Shown here in pieces: positions 1 through 12,759 of a stretch of DNA of 64,000 bases. The DNA is from Tubiluchus corallicola (lineage: Eukaryota > Priapulida > Priapulimorpha > Priapulimorphida > Tubiluchidae). A program made the translations under genes and the position numbers. Each line of letters opens with the position of its first letter. The stretch's first letter is position 1. The notes below the pieces were generated by a model, which saw nothing but the letters and a program-made list of their open reading frames with translations, had not been told where the DNA came from and did not search any database. The stretch lies in assembly GCA_030141605.1 (NCBI GenBank), contig JAQGDQ010000044.1:406001-470000 (forward strand), written 5' to 3'.

Positions 1-679
1 ATGGAAACGGTCACCCACCCTTTTTCTAGCCGAGTCCACAATTTATCAACTGAATGCACATATGACGCTAACACCATCCATTCTATAGCTGAGCCCATAA
101 TTTCTCAACTGAATCCGTTTACAAAGCTAAACATTCTTCACGCCTTTTATAGCGCCAATTTTAAACGATTATAATAAATTTATTAGCATAAATATCAGAC
201 GATTTGAATTTTTTACAATGATGATGCGTATAAACTCAAGTTGCATGTATTATGTAAATGTTAGATACTGATAAACGTGACGGTAATGACAATGATGAGA
301 TGAAAATTACGCCACTGCAAATCTCTATTAATTTCAGCCTTGAATGGAATTTTAAATGGAAAATCTATTGCAAGTTTGTCAGAGATTAACTGACTATACA
401 TGTTATTTATCAAATTCGTCGTGACACCCATAGATCTATTATATCAGCATCATTCAAATGAAATTGATTAATGTTACAGGGAGAAAAATCACAAAATGGT
501 GTTAAAAAGGGCAGTGTAGTGCGAAGTTGTTTATAAGAATATTCTCACTTGATTTATTACTGTACATCCGATTAAAATTATATTGTATTATTACCTGTAT
601 TTATGTAAAGACTATATAACTGCCCAATTTACCAAATTATACGGCTTTGAGTTCATTTCAGCTGTCATTGCATGATAAG

Positions 680-1300
680 GTAAGGTAAGTAGATAAGAAT
701 GTTTATTTCACGATGCATAACAACAAAAATTGTCTCACTTTCAATATAAATTAGACAACATTATGAGAGGGGCGAAGGAGCAAGCTATCTAGTCGTCCCC
801 CAGAGCAATTATTACACAGTAATTTATGAAGTTTAAACAATTCTTTACATACTAGATTTGAACGAGTATCTTATACTAAGTATGTACAATTGTTTAAAGA
901 AATAATAAGCATCAAATAATTTATGTTTGAACAAATATAGCAAATAACAGTTATACATAAATATTTAATAATCAACTTTTTATACTAGACGGAATAGTTG
1001 TGAGCTTACATGTACGTTTTACATTCTGATATTACTCACGCATAACAACAAGTTTATTTGCAACACAGATCTGAGGAGATTACGAATATTTTGATCATTT
1101 TGATTATATTTTATAACTTTTTTAAATTGATATTGATTTAATTCTTTAATATTGGAAGGTTTTTCGTTCCATAGCTTTATAGCGTTAAATGTTGTAGCCT
1201 TCCTAAATACACTAGTTCTATGTGGTATGATATTCCAGTGGTTTAGTGACAACCGTATTGCAACAAGGAACAGCTCGATGAAGGGGGCACAAGAATTCAA
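680..1300 (-). mobile_element. 3' fragment of a non-LTR retrotransposon
   Basis: The minus strand encodes a short open piece reading FRKATTFNAIKLWNEKP and ELNQYQFKKVIKYN. This resembles the extreme C terminus of CR1/L2/jockey-type reverse transcriptases, where a Leu-Trp-Asn...Pro motif is followed by a Phe-Lys-Lys helix. Downstream sequence on the same strand looks like a LINE 3' end, with an AATAAA-like site and a short CTTACCTTACC tail near 680-695. The rest of the element is absent. The lower boundary is approximate. Confidence 0.5.
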
Positions 1301-1679
1301 GGAGAGCACAGAAATCGTCTTATGACCGACAAGAAGTATTTAAAATGTGGCTTTGAGCTCAACCTATCACAACGTTGACCACTTGACAAGAGCCGCGGCA
1401 GCACGACAGTATTGGACCAACATTGGTAGTGACAATATTTTCTAAATATATTTTTTGTCAAGATCCTGACAAGATCGTGACCATAAGGTGACAATATTGT
1501 GTGTTGCCTAGAGGCCCTAGAACTATAGCGGTCTCAAGTAAAAAATGAAAAAATGCATTAAGTTTGGCGAGGCAAAGTGTGATCAAGTAGTGTAATAACA
1601 CTTTATTTGCATAATATAACAAGTGTAGTAAAAAGTATATTAAGACAAATAACATTCAGAATTTAGCACTTAGTAACAT

Positions 1680-1709
1680 CCAGTAAGATATATACTTATA
1701 TCTTACTGG
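1680..1709. repeat. Short perfect palindrome (13-bp stem, 4-base loop)
   Basis: The arms CCAGTAAGATATA and TATATCTTACTGG pair perfectly around TACT. Related bases (CTGTAAGATACTGG) follow directly, so this may be the edge of a decayed repeat. No gene is nearby. Confidence 0.7.
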
Positions 1710-1765
1710 ATGTCCTGTAAGATACTGGAGGTACTGGATAAGCACCTCATTATATACCCAGTTTG

Positions 1766-1911
1766 GTTGTCATGGTCACATAGCTGGAGGGTGATCTCAC
1801 TTCTATTTTTGGCATTGTCATGGGAACCAGCTGGGAAGTGCATTTCCAGTCCATTGCTATGGTGATCAGGAGGGCACTATGCGTTGTTATGGCGATTGTT
1901 GTCATGGTAAC
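1766..1911. promoter_or_regulatory. Cluster of five RFX X-box-like motifs
   Basis: 1898-1911 reads GTTGTCATGGTAAC, a perfect fit to the X-box consensus GTHNYYATRRNAAC bound by RFX factors. Four related sites lie upstream: 1766-1779 (GTTGTCATGGTCAC), 1814-1827 (ATTGTCATGGGAAC), 1853-1866 (ATTGCTATGGTGAT) and 1883-1896 (GTTGTTATGGCGAT), with one to three mismatches each. RFX sites drive ciliary genes in animals. No gene is visible next to the cluster, so it could belong to a gene left of the window or be part of a degenerate repeat. Confidence 0.45.
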
Positions 1912-2779
1912 TTAACTACGTAAGGGACAAATTTCTCTCATCCGTAGTACCTATATTAAGTTATTTATTTCAATGGTTCCTTTTATAAAATCGTTTTTAA
2001 TAAAATATTTTAATTTACATAATATTGTAATCTAAATTTACGTAACTCAATCCTATTACTCTCGATTTCCACGCTATTGCTTCTGCACTGAATGTAGTAT
2101 GTTGAACACAGTGCAAAATGCGTTAAACTCAAGATGAGGGGATCAAAGTAAGACGCGCTTTGTGTCACTTTCATTAATAACCCTGTGACATGCATACAAA
2201 ACTGCACTCCTTCTCTGTAACCGGACTTCATGTTTCACCTATCATATTAATTATGTAGGCACTTTTTAGTCTAGCGATCTTGAGCCATTACCATAACAAA
2301 GCACCAACATCACAATATCATTCATGCAAAAATAAGAGAATTATCATGATCACCATCATAATTACCAACTTAAATCATGTTTATAATCAGATTCATGTCT
2401 ATTCAGGCATGCACCAAACTGAGAACATTACCATGTAAGCATTTTATCCAAAAGCGCTGCGCATCACACGCAAATCGACATGCACGGTATCATAATGATT
2501 TTTTGAGATCAAAAACCTCTCCCATTTTCGTGATCCACGTTACAGATATTTCATTTTAACCCAAACCTATTATTATTCATTATCATCATTATTCGAAAGC
2601 AATTTTCACAGCCCGTAGATTCTAAATGTGATTAACATAGCAGAAACGCAGTCGGAAAGTTTTGCCCGCATGATTTAATGCGCACGTTTATAATTCGGCG
2701 TTCAAATGCAAACCAACGTTTTTTCGCATTTCTACACGTTAAGAAACATCACTAAATAGCAAGGTTTATTCAATGTTCT

Positions 2780-3050
2780 GACAGGACTAGAAATTTTCTC
2801 ATTATCAAGTTTAGCCTTCTAAGACGAGGCACTGGATCAGCAAAAGTGTCTCAGCTATCTTTGGAGATACGTCCTTCCCAACGAGGTTAATATACTTATG
2901 GATTATAAGGCAGATGAAACATCTCAGCATAAATAATATACCAGATGGGCACAAATGCATGACCAGACCAGGTTTGATGTTGCTTAACTTCAATACGCTG
3001 CTAACTAAGCGCACGTATTAGACTATTCACCTCGTTCAAATGAAATGCAG
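2780..3050 (-). mobile_element. 5S-like SINE copy
   Basis: On the minus strand the head reads AGTTAAGCAACATCAAACC then TGGTCTGG, like the box A to C part of 5S rRNA. The body ends with the family's shared tail (on plus: GACTAGAAATTTTCTCATTATCAAG, then TCTAAGACGAGGCACTG; pieces quoted separately). Copies with the same layout recur across the window. Confidence 0.5.
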
Positions 3051-3183
3051 TGAAACTTTGCACATTACGAAATAAGTTATATTCTAAAAAAACTCGAAAT
3101 GCAACACTGTTTAATTATATTGTAGTTGTACAAGTATAGCGTCATGTTTCCTACTGCTGCAGCTGCTGCTGGCCTGCTGCGCA

Positions 3184-3228
3184 TGATGACTGATGATGAT
3201 GGTGGTGATGATGATGATGATGACGATG
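3184..3228. repeat. GAT-rich microsatellite
   Basis: Imperfect GATGAT and GGTGAT trinucleotide runs. No coding context. Confidence 0.8.
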
Positions 3229-4825
3229 CTTTTGATCAATCGTTTTAAATACATTTTCAATTCAACAATTAAAATAAACCCAATAGTGCAAAAATCACTG
3301 CATTATTTTGTTAATATAACTACAAGTAGTTTCTGCTAATTTGTAAAAAGAGGAATTGATGCACTTCCCATATTACGAAAAACTGCTAAACTATTTCATA
3401 TAATTATGTAGATGTACTAACTGCGTACATGCCTCTGAAGTATCTAACTTTTTAAAATGCAACTGAAGCAGCAACTTACCTAATAGAAAAATGACGTGCA
3501 CAATCGTAGACTTCATGATTATCTATTCATCTTCTGCTTCAGTTATTTATTTTCAATTGTTCTTGCAACTATTCGTAAAACACTCATTTTCTCTCGTTTT
3601 CCAGAATGTTAAAAAGTGTACAGTACATTTATCTCAACTGAAAGCTTTCACCAAACTTACACATTTCACAGGAACAATTTGTTGATAAAAAATACGTTGT
3701 AACAGCATCATATCTCATATCTGTCACAAAACTCATTAAAGTTTATTTAATCGCATTTGTGTTTTCTCCGCATTTTCCTTTCGCCGGAAGTTCCGGTAAA
3801 ATTTCTTTATCCCGCACTTTGAACTTGTTTTTTCTTCTGCAGCGATTGAGTGTTCAGTATTGTGCGTTTCCGGGGTTTGTTATTTCTAGCAAACAAAATG
3901 CGTTTATAGTTAAAGTCAATTTTGCTAACCAAGCGAGCGAGTACCCCAGAAAGAACAGGACCTGACACTGAGTGATCGGTTGCAGTTCAATGAAAACTCA
4001 CACTAGGATCTGAATGGTTGAGCACTCAAGCGGCGGACCCCAGGACTTGTGACCTCAGAGCGCTTCCTCCGTCAGATTAGTGGCAATTACCAAATTATGG
4101 AAAGTGAGAATCTAGAAATGAAAACAGAAAATGAGTGAGGGAAACGTGATATTAGCCGAGGGAAATTGCGGCTCATACACGTGTGAATTGTAGAGCAGTT
4201 TGATTGTAATGATCTATAGCCTTGCTAGATATTCTTATTAGTGGTCTAACACCTCATTTGCGTGACTTTCAAAAACCACCTGATTTGTGCATTATAAATT
4301 GAAGTTTAGAAGGGTGTTTGCACACTTGCAACTGTCATCGCTCCATTGCTAACAAACTTCGTAAAAACTTGTGACTGAAGCAGCAGATGTTATGCTTAAA
4401 CTGATACATTGCATCTTCAGCTTCTCTTTCCCGCTGAAAAATTCAGAATATTTTCTGTTACTGATATTAATAGGCTCCGCTTACTGGCTCATTATTGCGT
4501 CATCAACTGACCATTGGAAGCCAGCTGACTGTCATTAGCTCCGCCTCCTCTCCCAGGATTGGCCAAACAGCTAGCCAATCCTTACCACTTGACTGGAGTA
4601 GCAATGAGCTCATGTATAATCAGAATAACTTGACTTCTCATTGGAACAGTGAAGCCAGGTTGAGTGACAAGAGCTCCACTTTCTCCTCATTGTTGGCTAA
4701 GCTGTGGGCGCCCTCTGTGGATGGAGCTGCTGAGCCGAAAGAGGAAAATAAGCAGCATAGAACACGAATTATTGGATTTTTATGGCAAAGTCGCAAAATG
4801 ATTGTCTAAACCCCTAATTAGGTCT

Positions 4826-4977
4826 ATTATACTATACTATACTATACTATACTATACTATACTATACTATACTATACTATACTATACTATACTATACTAT
4901 ACTATACTATACTATACTATACTATACTATACTATACTATACTATACTATACTATACTATACTATACTATACTATAC
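4826..4977. repeat. (ACTAT)n microsatellite
   Basis: About 30 near-perfect copies of ACTAT. Because five bases times three gives a 15-base frame cycle without stops, it reads through as an Ile-Leu-Tyr-Tyr-Thr repeat. That is not evidence of coding. Confidence 0.97.
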
Positions 4978-5313
4978 TGCGCAATGAGTAACCAGGAATT
5001 GCGATTTATGAAAATGTACTAGGTGGTGAGCTATTTTACAAACTTGATTTACGTTTAGTGTGGTTCTGGCAAAAAGAGCTTATTTCTTTTATCTATACAA
5101 AAAGTTTTGGAAGTTTGATCACGACTACAATAAGGCAACAACAGTTAACAAACTATATTTATTAAATTACTACTAACCAATTGGTTACTTAAATCAAGTA
5201 AAGAGTTACAGTTATAGTAAAGATATGAATACTTACACGAAGAAATAGAATTCATGTAAGGAATTGTTAGTACTGTAATATGGGGTATTTTCTGTTCAAA
5301 TTCTACTTAAATC

Positions 5314-5700
5314 CAGCGGCGGATTATGATTTTATGGGCCTTAGGCTTGAGCTTGGAACGGGCCTTTTAAATGTTGCTACACTGCTGAGCTGACGTGTTT
5401 TTGTGGAGCTCTCGTCGTTTGTAAGTTTGTTTAATTTTGTGAGTTTTTGCCCACCGATTGTGATAAAAATTATATCTTCTTGATCCTTGAGTTGTGGACT
5501 AGGACTATATAAACACGATTACAGCTTGATGAGTTTCTGGGTTAGATGTCAACTAAAATAAGCTAATCAGAAACTCTGAAAGTAACTTTAGTTTCTTACT
5601 AATTTCTTATACTTATTATAATCATTTTATTTTGCCGGGCCCCTTTTGATCCAGGGCCTTAGGCTTCAGCCTATTCGGTCTATAGGGCTATCCGCTACAG
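5314..5700. mobile_element. hAT-type MITE with 8-bp target duplication
   Basis: A 387-bp non-coding element. Its left end is CAGCGGCGGAT and its right end, reversed, is CTGTAGCGGAT. It is flanked on both sides by the identical 8-bp sequence CTTAAATC (5306-5313 and 5701-5708). CAG...CTG ends with 8-bp duplications are typical of hAT transposons. GGGCCTTAGGCTT occurs near both ends as part of a longer degenerate inverted repeat. There is no transposase frame, so this is a non-autonomous copy. Confidence 0.85.
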
Positions 5701-6136
5701 CTTAAATCAAGTGCAGTTGTCATATTTTCAGGAAAGAAATTTATGGCCTCCGCAGATAAGAAGCCCGAGGAAAAAACTGGCTTTGTAAGCCGTCGTTCTA
5801 TGTCTAGAAATGTCCAGCATAAATCCATAAGACCACGAGAAGCAACACAAAAATGAGGCAACGAACAAATTGTCGGCCTTAGTAGCAAGTGACAAGCAGT
5901 AGCAAGAAAAGAGGATGTAACAACTGACCTTCTGCCAGCAACATGCTGCAAAACTGACGCAAAATCAGGTCCAACCAGATTGACACTATGATTTTGTAAT
6001 AAATCCAGTAGGCTAACAAAAGAGTTATAATAATAATAATTTCGTCTAAGATAACGTTTAGTGTCGTTCAAGGATAACACCTTAAGTAACTCTATACTTA
6101 TTTCAAAGGTGGTCCCGATTATTATTACCCGCACGT

Positions 6137-6303
6137 TACTTGGTCGAAGGATACAAGGACAAGGATAAATCCGCCGTCTTGGTCGAAGTACAAGCGGTGC
6201 TGGTACCGTTTTTCAAGTCTTTGGTATGACTCAGTCGAGAGTTGAACCCACCACTTCCCGGGTGGTAAGCGAGCACGCTATCATTGAGCTACGCCACCCG
6301 GTA
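6137..6303 (-). mobile_element. tRNA-derived SINE
   Basis: The minus strand from about 6301 reads GGGTGGCGTAGCTCAATGAT (A box region) and then GGTGGGTTCAACTCTC (B box region), the pol III promoter layout of a tRNA. The stems do not form a clean cloverleaf with a matching acceptor, and a non-tRNA body follows to about 6137, so a SINE is more likely than a functional tRNA gene. A related head lies near 25135 on the plus strand. Confidence 0.6.
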
Positions 6304-7679
6304 CAAACCAACCTAGATGACTACTAGCCACTCCAGAAATATATTCTCCTATCTAAGATCACGCTATAGCTTACGTGATAAATCCTAAAAGTCATATGAA
6401 CAGTATTGTTGTTTCCAAGTGATGCAGTGAACTACTTAAAAATATAGTGTCTTATAATGTAATATCGCATATTTACAGACGAAGATGATTGTATTTCTTT
6501 CTTCTGCTTGAATGTTAGCAGTATTGATTTCGACTCTCTTACTTTACCATAATGTTCTTTTTATCTCTTTCAGTTTAGTTCAGAAAAAGCAGCACAATCC
6601 GGGAACAGCACTTGATCTTTTGGAAGTTCTAGATCGGACTTATACTGCTTCTCTTGTAGGCTTACTTATAACATTCTTATACGCTACGCATTAACATCAT
6701 TAACATGCTGAACAGATAAATCCCATTTTCCCGTCGGGTTCCTTATCTGCTATCCGTCGGAATTCTCTATTGAAATTGTTCGCTTGACACTTATAACCTT
6801 ACTCACTTAGTACGTGAACACTTTGCTAGGTAATTAGTAACAAGACTTTTATCTACTTAAACTTGTGCTTTTACTAGATATAGTTTCTTTTGCAGGGACA
6901 AGTTCGATCCATTGAAGAGTGCATTCATTTTATTGCGACAATACCAGACAACAATTATGTAACAACTAACAAAGCACGAGATGGTATAGTGTGATATACA
7001 TAGGATTTTATAATTAAAGTAATGCTTTAATAAAATGGACGTGGCACGTATCTATATAATTTGTTGCTTGAATTATAGTCAAGAAGCATTGCTTCCGCGA
7101 CTGTAATGTAATTAATTGTGCAGGTGTTAAGGTGCAAAAAGGGACGGTAAAAACGATGGAAAGATGATGGGTAGTGAAGGATATGGGAATTAGTAGGGTT
7201 AGGTTAGTGAAACGGAGCGAATGAGAATGAATATGAGATTGATGTTAAAGACATTGCAAAAGTATGTATACATTTACGGAATGTGGGCACATTTACTTTA
7301 TTCTGTCCTGTATATCCATTTGTTTATGATGATAACGTCTCGAGTGATTTAATCTCAAAACCTGCCTGTGACGTTTTGATGACATCAGCAACATTATAAT
7401 GTTTGGCGTGCCGGCGATTTCCACCATAAGGTTATTGTATTTACTTTCTTTATATTAAGTGGTACAAGTTTGGCATGATGGATGGGATTTTTTTCCATCT
7501 ATATTCGCTAGGCCAAATTAGACGGCTCAGACACTAAACGAAAGGCTTTTCACAAATCTGCTTATAAGCAACCTTTCAAAGTTGTTTATTTCAAAATTAT
7601 TATATATTATATTATTATGTGATTATTTTTCATTATTAAGCGACCATTCTATTAGTTTGTAATGGTTGCACAGCTGCCC

Positions 7680-8080
7680 GAGTCTTGGCTTCGAGACTTC
7701 ATCATCATCATCTCTGGGGTCACACGTCTGCTGACATGACTCTTGCTATCACTTTAGACCATGCTGCCCCTGTCACCCACAACCTCCCATGTCTCTTTAT
7801 TTTTGATATCTAATAGTGTGTTGATAAGATCTTTTTGTATGAAATTAATGTGAGTCAGCAGCTATCCTCCTTGTGGTTTTATTTCTTTCTGCAGTGCTTC
7901 TTTGAAAGCTAATGTTAATGGGCTATAATCCGGTAGTTGTATAACATCTCCTACCTGTCTTAATTGTCCCCTTTTAATTATAACCGTCTTTTCCTCTGCC
8001 TTGACTTTGTTATACCGATTCTAGTTTGATATTTTCTTTGGTCATTTTATTTCCAGAATGTTCCCGTGGTTTCCTCTTTG
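7680..8080 (-). mobile_element. LINE 3' ORF fragment, copy 1
   Basis: Closely related to 45650-46030 over about 350 bases. On the minus strand both derive from the C-terminal end of a non-LTR retrotransposon polyprotein; this copy carries stops and frameshifts. Nothing around it is coding. Confidence 0.65.
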
Positions 8081-8775
8081 AAATGAATCTACTTCTGATT
8101 TGACTCGAGACTTCGTGTTTGAATTGGAGCGCAAAATTTTACAGACATTTGTAATTTAATAATATCATGAAACTGTATAACAGCAAAAGCAAGTTGCTAA
8201 ATGGAATGTTAAGACATTGATCACAATGATATGATCACAAGATACTAAGTGAAAAGTACATACATTAATTGTTTCAATGGTCTCAGCGTAATCTCTAATA
8301 TGTGCACTGAATTTTTTGGGGAACTTTTTTAATTATTAGATGTTATGTAAACGTGTAGAATCATTATAGTAAGCTGTTCAAAACACAAGCAGCTAAAAAT
8401 GTTACAACAAAATGGAGTCTTCTGCATACTCGAATATCATAAAATTCACGAAAATAGCGTAGTCACACACAAAAATGCTGCAAATATTATTACGATATTA
8501 CAAGATATTTATTTGTTAAAAATAAACATTATTATTATTATTATTATTAAAAAGCATTAAATACAAGCCAAGTAGTAATTAGTTCAAGTCTGGTGTGCAT
8601 TATCATGCTCTAAATTGACCAACAAGTTTACAAAAAATAAAATTTTTAGTTCCTGATAACATTAGGTAAAAGTTTCACGCACTAGTCGCTAGATGTAGAC
8701 ACCTGCTGGTGTGTAAAAAGTACTCCAATTCAGCAATGGCATAGCACAGCCTCGACAGTTTTTATTGTATTCAAA

Positions 8776-8968
8776 TAAAAAACAAAACAAAAAAATTCTT
8801 GCGCATTGTTAACACTATAACTAAATAATTAGTTCTGAACATTTGATACAATGCTCGGATGTCTTGATGAAAAGGCACCGGTGACATCATCATTACATGC
8901 GCACGACACTGCAATGACATCATCGATATGTGCGATGTCGTGTCATCAGCGCGCAAAGTACAACTATA
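8776..8968. repeat. Left arm of a long inverted repeat
   Basis: About 190 bases that recur in reverse complement at 11406-11586 with only a few differences, including CGATGATGTCATTGCAGTGT. This arm lies past the first polyadenylation signal of the large gene, the other in a late intron. The family is unknown; it may be two inverted insertions of one short element. Confidence 0.85.
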
Positions 8969-9536
8969 CAATATAAAACATATAATCTGTGTTGTCACAA
9001 AATCATTCTTTGGCAAAATAATAACACAATGATTCTAATACTATCATTGGTCAGAAAGAAACGGTCACTCTTTCCAACGCGGTGCTATTATTCGCGAAGC
9101 CGAAATGTATCTAAGCATACACACATACACCAGCTATCTTAATACTTAACTATCTTACAATTTCATAGTGGTCGCATGCAGAACAAGTGATTATAAAATA
9201 CGCGACACACTTCTCTATCTGTACAATTCGGGGTGGGATATCATTCTTCCATCAATTGCATAATTCCATATCATACATAATATAGAATCATATCTAAAAA
9301 TTAAAGAACAAACTAAGGCATTTATAGATATCTAAAAAGTGCAAGTATCTGCAAGATGTGTTTCTTTTAGTAAAATTGTCAAAGTGCATTCAAGGTTTTC
9401 TTACGAAAAGTAGAATACAATCTACGAAAATTTTAAAAGATATGGAAATAACGTTATTGATATTATTATTATTAACATCTTTTTATAGCTGTACTTTGTA
9501 TTAACTTGGAACTCGATAAAAATTTGTCTGCTACGT

Positions 9537-9542
9537 TTTATT
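9537..9542 (-). promoter_or_regulatory. Candidate polyadenylation signal AATAAA
   Basis: An AATAAA hexamer on the minus strand about 190 bases past the stop codon, a usual distance for a short 3' UTR. A second AATAAA lies at 8761-8766; if it is used, the 3' UTR would be about 1 kb and would include one arm of a long inverted repeat. No transcript evidence is available. Confidence 0.5.
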
Positions 9543-9729
9543 CAGATAATCTAAAATGAATTTTAGCAAACGTCATAGATAAAAGTGACATATTGTTTTG
9601 ATATTTTACTTAAGTTTTCCCATAGATGGCACTGCTATGTGCAGAGTCACAATGACGGCAAGGATATGGCCCAGCTTTGATGGGTTATGTTACAGTAACA
9701 TAAGAGGATCAACTAACTAACAGTGACGT

Positions 9730-12700
9730 TTAACGCCGAGACCCCCGCGTACTTGAAGTCACCTCCATATCGTTCAGGACATCAATCGACTCCGTCTCTC
9801 GGTTGCCCTCTGCCGTGCTATAAGGGTAGTCGACAGTGCTAGGGGGTGGCGATGGACCGGAATACATCTGATTTGTTGTTTGTTCAAATATTTCCTGCAA
9901 AAAATGATTTGAAGATTAATAATGCACTAAAAAGAGAACAAGAAACCTCTCAGAGTCAACAAGTAGTAAACCCTTAGATTTGAGTGTTAAATTAGAGGAA
10001 TCAACTGAAACAATTATCTTGTTTTTGCAATAAGTAATTATTACATAATGTCAATCTTTAATGCTGCAAGCTAACTGCTTTTTGCAAAACAACATCATGG
10101 TCTCATTCTTATCAAAACCGCATCTTTAATTTCATAAATTGTAAGGAATCAAGAACACAATTTCCAGGCAGCTTCCACCTGGTTAGCAATATGGTCTATC
10201 ATATTTATCATCGGTGTCAACCGAACACTTACAAGATTTCCCTCTTGCCTTCGATGAGCTCTTGCTGCGCTGCCAAACGCAGAGCTGCCGGGGGAACCGG
10301 ACCTGCTCTGTATTAATTGCTCTTCTCCAGAACTCTGTAACAAAAGAGAGACTAAGATAACCACAAAGACTGCACAAGATTCAATATGTTTTCACTGGTT
10401 TGTGACCGAGAATTTCAGCAAGTTTTACCCTCCACTTTCATATGGCGAGCTTCAGTGATTATTAACAAAATCAGTTGCAACAAATACTGAAAATTCTTGA
10501 CTGAATTATAATAAATTGAATGGATTATGGAATGTCTAGACAAAATTGTCTTACAGTCTTGGAGTACTATAAATAATTATCGTACATTATGTACAATTAT
10601 TATCATTGTTTGCTATTTGCAAAATAAACTTTGTGGGCGGGGAATCTTACTTTTAAAATAAAGGTGATAACAAGTGCAGACATAATCACTGATGTCTCTT
10701 ATTATCAATTTGCAACATGCAAACTCTTTTGACAATTATGCATCGAAAAATACTTTGATGTGCAGAGCATAACTGACCACCCACACTTGCACAGTTATGC
10801 GAATTACACAATAATTATTTTACAAAGTGTAACTCACATCAACTCAGACCAATAACAGAATGTATTCTTCTCCACCCAAGGACACCAGAATTGGTTCCAA
10901 TGTTACAATGAATTAAATATTTATTTTAGTGCACCAGACCAGGTATGGTAGAATAACAGGCCTTGAATCAATTAACTACGTGCCCACTGGTATAGGGAGA
11001 TCATATTTGCTGTACAACGACAAGAGATGGTATCTACCAGTTTTTGAGTTACAAAGCTTATATATACAAGTTTGTTTTGCATCAAAGCACTGGTTGGAAC
11101 AGATTTTATGGTGGAACCCATGAATTACATGTGTTGTCATGGTAAGTCGGTTCTGCATCTTGGGGTCTTTCCATCCATATTGAGTTATTACCGGTATATT
11201 ATAAAATGCCAGCTCTGTTGCGTCTACCTTATTTTCGCCATTTTCTTAATATTTGCAGAATTCTCGAGTCTGGTCTACTTTGAAGTATTTATAAACTTCA
11301 GTGCAGAGCGCAGAGTGCAGAGTGTTAGAATTAACATTAAATTATCACACACAATCAATACCTCTGATTTTTGTGCTCCCTTTTTGGGAAGGAACATTCC
11401 CATGAAGTTGTACTTTGCGCGCTGATGACACGACATCACATATCGATGATGTCATTGCAGTGTCGTGCGCATGTAATTGATGATGTCACCGGTGCCTTTT
11501 CATCAAGACATCCGAGCATTGTATCAAATGTTCAGAACTAATTATTTAGTTATAGTGTTAACAATGCGCAAGAATTTTTTGTTTTATAACTTATTAGATC
11601 TGCTCGTCTCGGCTTGGGAGGAATGTCTTCTTGAGTAATCTTCGATTATCTACATCAAACATCAAAAACTTATTATTAAGACACTGGACCAGCAGAAGTC
11701 TACATTCTCCTGTTGTTACGTCATGTGTATTGTAACTCGTAAAGTGTAAAGTCATAAATTAACAAAACCGACTTTAGAACTGCAGTCTCGAGAAAGAATA
11801 GCTTTGCCAACACTTCGGTAGAGAAAATAGCTTTTTCCTAGTCCAAAATGAAGTACAATAACAAGAAAGTTATGTTCCACTTTATAGCAAATCTTAGAGG
11901 CAGCACAGCTCTCTCCACTCTGCCGCCTTTCTCTCTCTGTTTTCTGTCTCCTTCCCTTTTTTAATGCCTGAGCTGTTTTTTATACCAGCTACTATGCCCA
12001 GTTACAATGAGGGACTAAAAAAAACTAGGTAAATATACTTTAGACAGTGATGCTTCACAATAGTTTCATCTCTTACAATGTTTTGCAAAAATAAAGAAAT
12101 GCCTTAGCAACATACTCCCACAGAGAAAACAATTTAAATACAAAACTGAAACATCCATCAGCACTCCATCAGTGAAGCATGTACTCCAGGGAAAGTGAAC
12201 GAGTATTAAAATGCCCAAAACAAGCTTTGTGATCACCTTTCCATTCATTGGCCAAGCTGTATGATACTTAATTTTGGTCCCTAAGCATACTGTACTGCTT
12301 GGCAATTTATACTTTTCTTGTTATCTTGTTTGTTTATTTGTTTTCTTCTTTTAATTTATTGGTAACTTACCATTGGTAATAACAATTTATTCGTATCAAA
12401 CATGTTAGACAATTATTATGACTTCTATTTGACACTTATGTGAAATATAAGTTGGTAAACTTTAGCAGCAGCTATCTTATTCGTGCAATATCGGTAACTA
12501 GAATATATTTCATGTAATGCTTGAAATATTAATATGCAAATTATTATGCAAATATTTTACACTCAAATTCATGCTGTGGTGCTCAAGATTCTTACCTCAC
12601 TTTGTGAAGCTAGATTGTCCGACCCTCCCACAGTTGATCCCGCTACGCTGTATATGGGAATGTTGACACCGCCCGGGTGACCATCTTCTGACGGTGCCCT

Positions 12701-12759
12701 TGCTCGAGCTGTCCGACTCGGCGTGGGTTGAGCACGCACATTCACTCTAGTGGGTGGAC
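9730..12759 (-). CDS. Cytoplasmic tail, last three exons and stop
   Basis: Exons: 12596-12759, 10233-10334 and 9730-9894. The first joins its predecessor in phase 1 (G|GT makes Gly); the other two joins are phase 0. The sequence stays low in hydrophobic residues and rich in Ser, Arg and Pro, for example [20 protein letters not shown] and [19 protein letters not shown]. The final exon contains [20 protein letters not shown] and ends TSSTRGSRR before TAA. The last residues are basic, so there is no standard PDZ-binding C terminus. Long introns separate these exons (9895-10232, 10335-12595 and 12760-13460). The 10335-12595 intron carries one arm of a long inverted repeat. Confidence 0.87.

Larger units (their letters stand above)
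1..9536. other. Intergenic region downstream of the large gene
   Basis: No supported gene. Apart from the LINE, SINE, MITE, microsatellite and X-box-like entries, stretches 1-679, 1912-2779, 3230-4825, 6304-7679 and 8081-8775 show only short unrelated frames, AT-rich sequence and ATT or GAT simple repeats (for example near 8530-8550). Frames of up to 148 codons occur here but lack domains, homologous neighbours or splice partners. Confidence 0.6.

Noticed and set aside
4802-4987. 61-codon frame of repeated ILYYT
   Set aside because: It is a read-through of the (ACTAT)n microsatellite.
5688-6134. 148-codon minus-strand frame
   Set aside because: It overlaps the end of the hAT-type MITE and an adjacent repeat, has no recognisable domain, and its composition looks random.
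6228-6301. Functional tRNA gene on the minus strand
   Set aside because: A and B boxes are present, but the acceptor and other stems do not pair well and a SINE body follows.
11072-11425. 117-codon plus-strand frame with hydrophobic stretches
   Set aside because: It lies in a tail intron, runs into the inverted-repeat arm, and has no domain or splice support.
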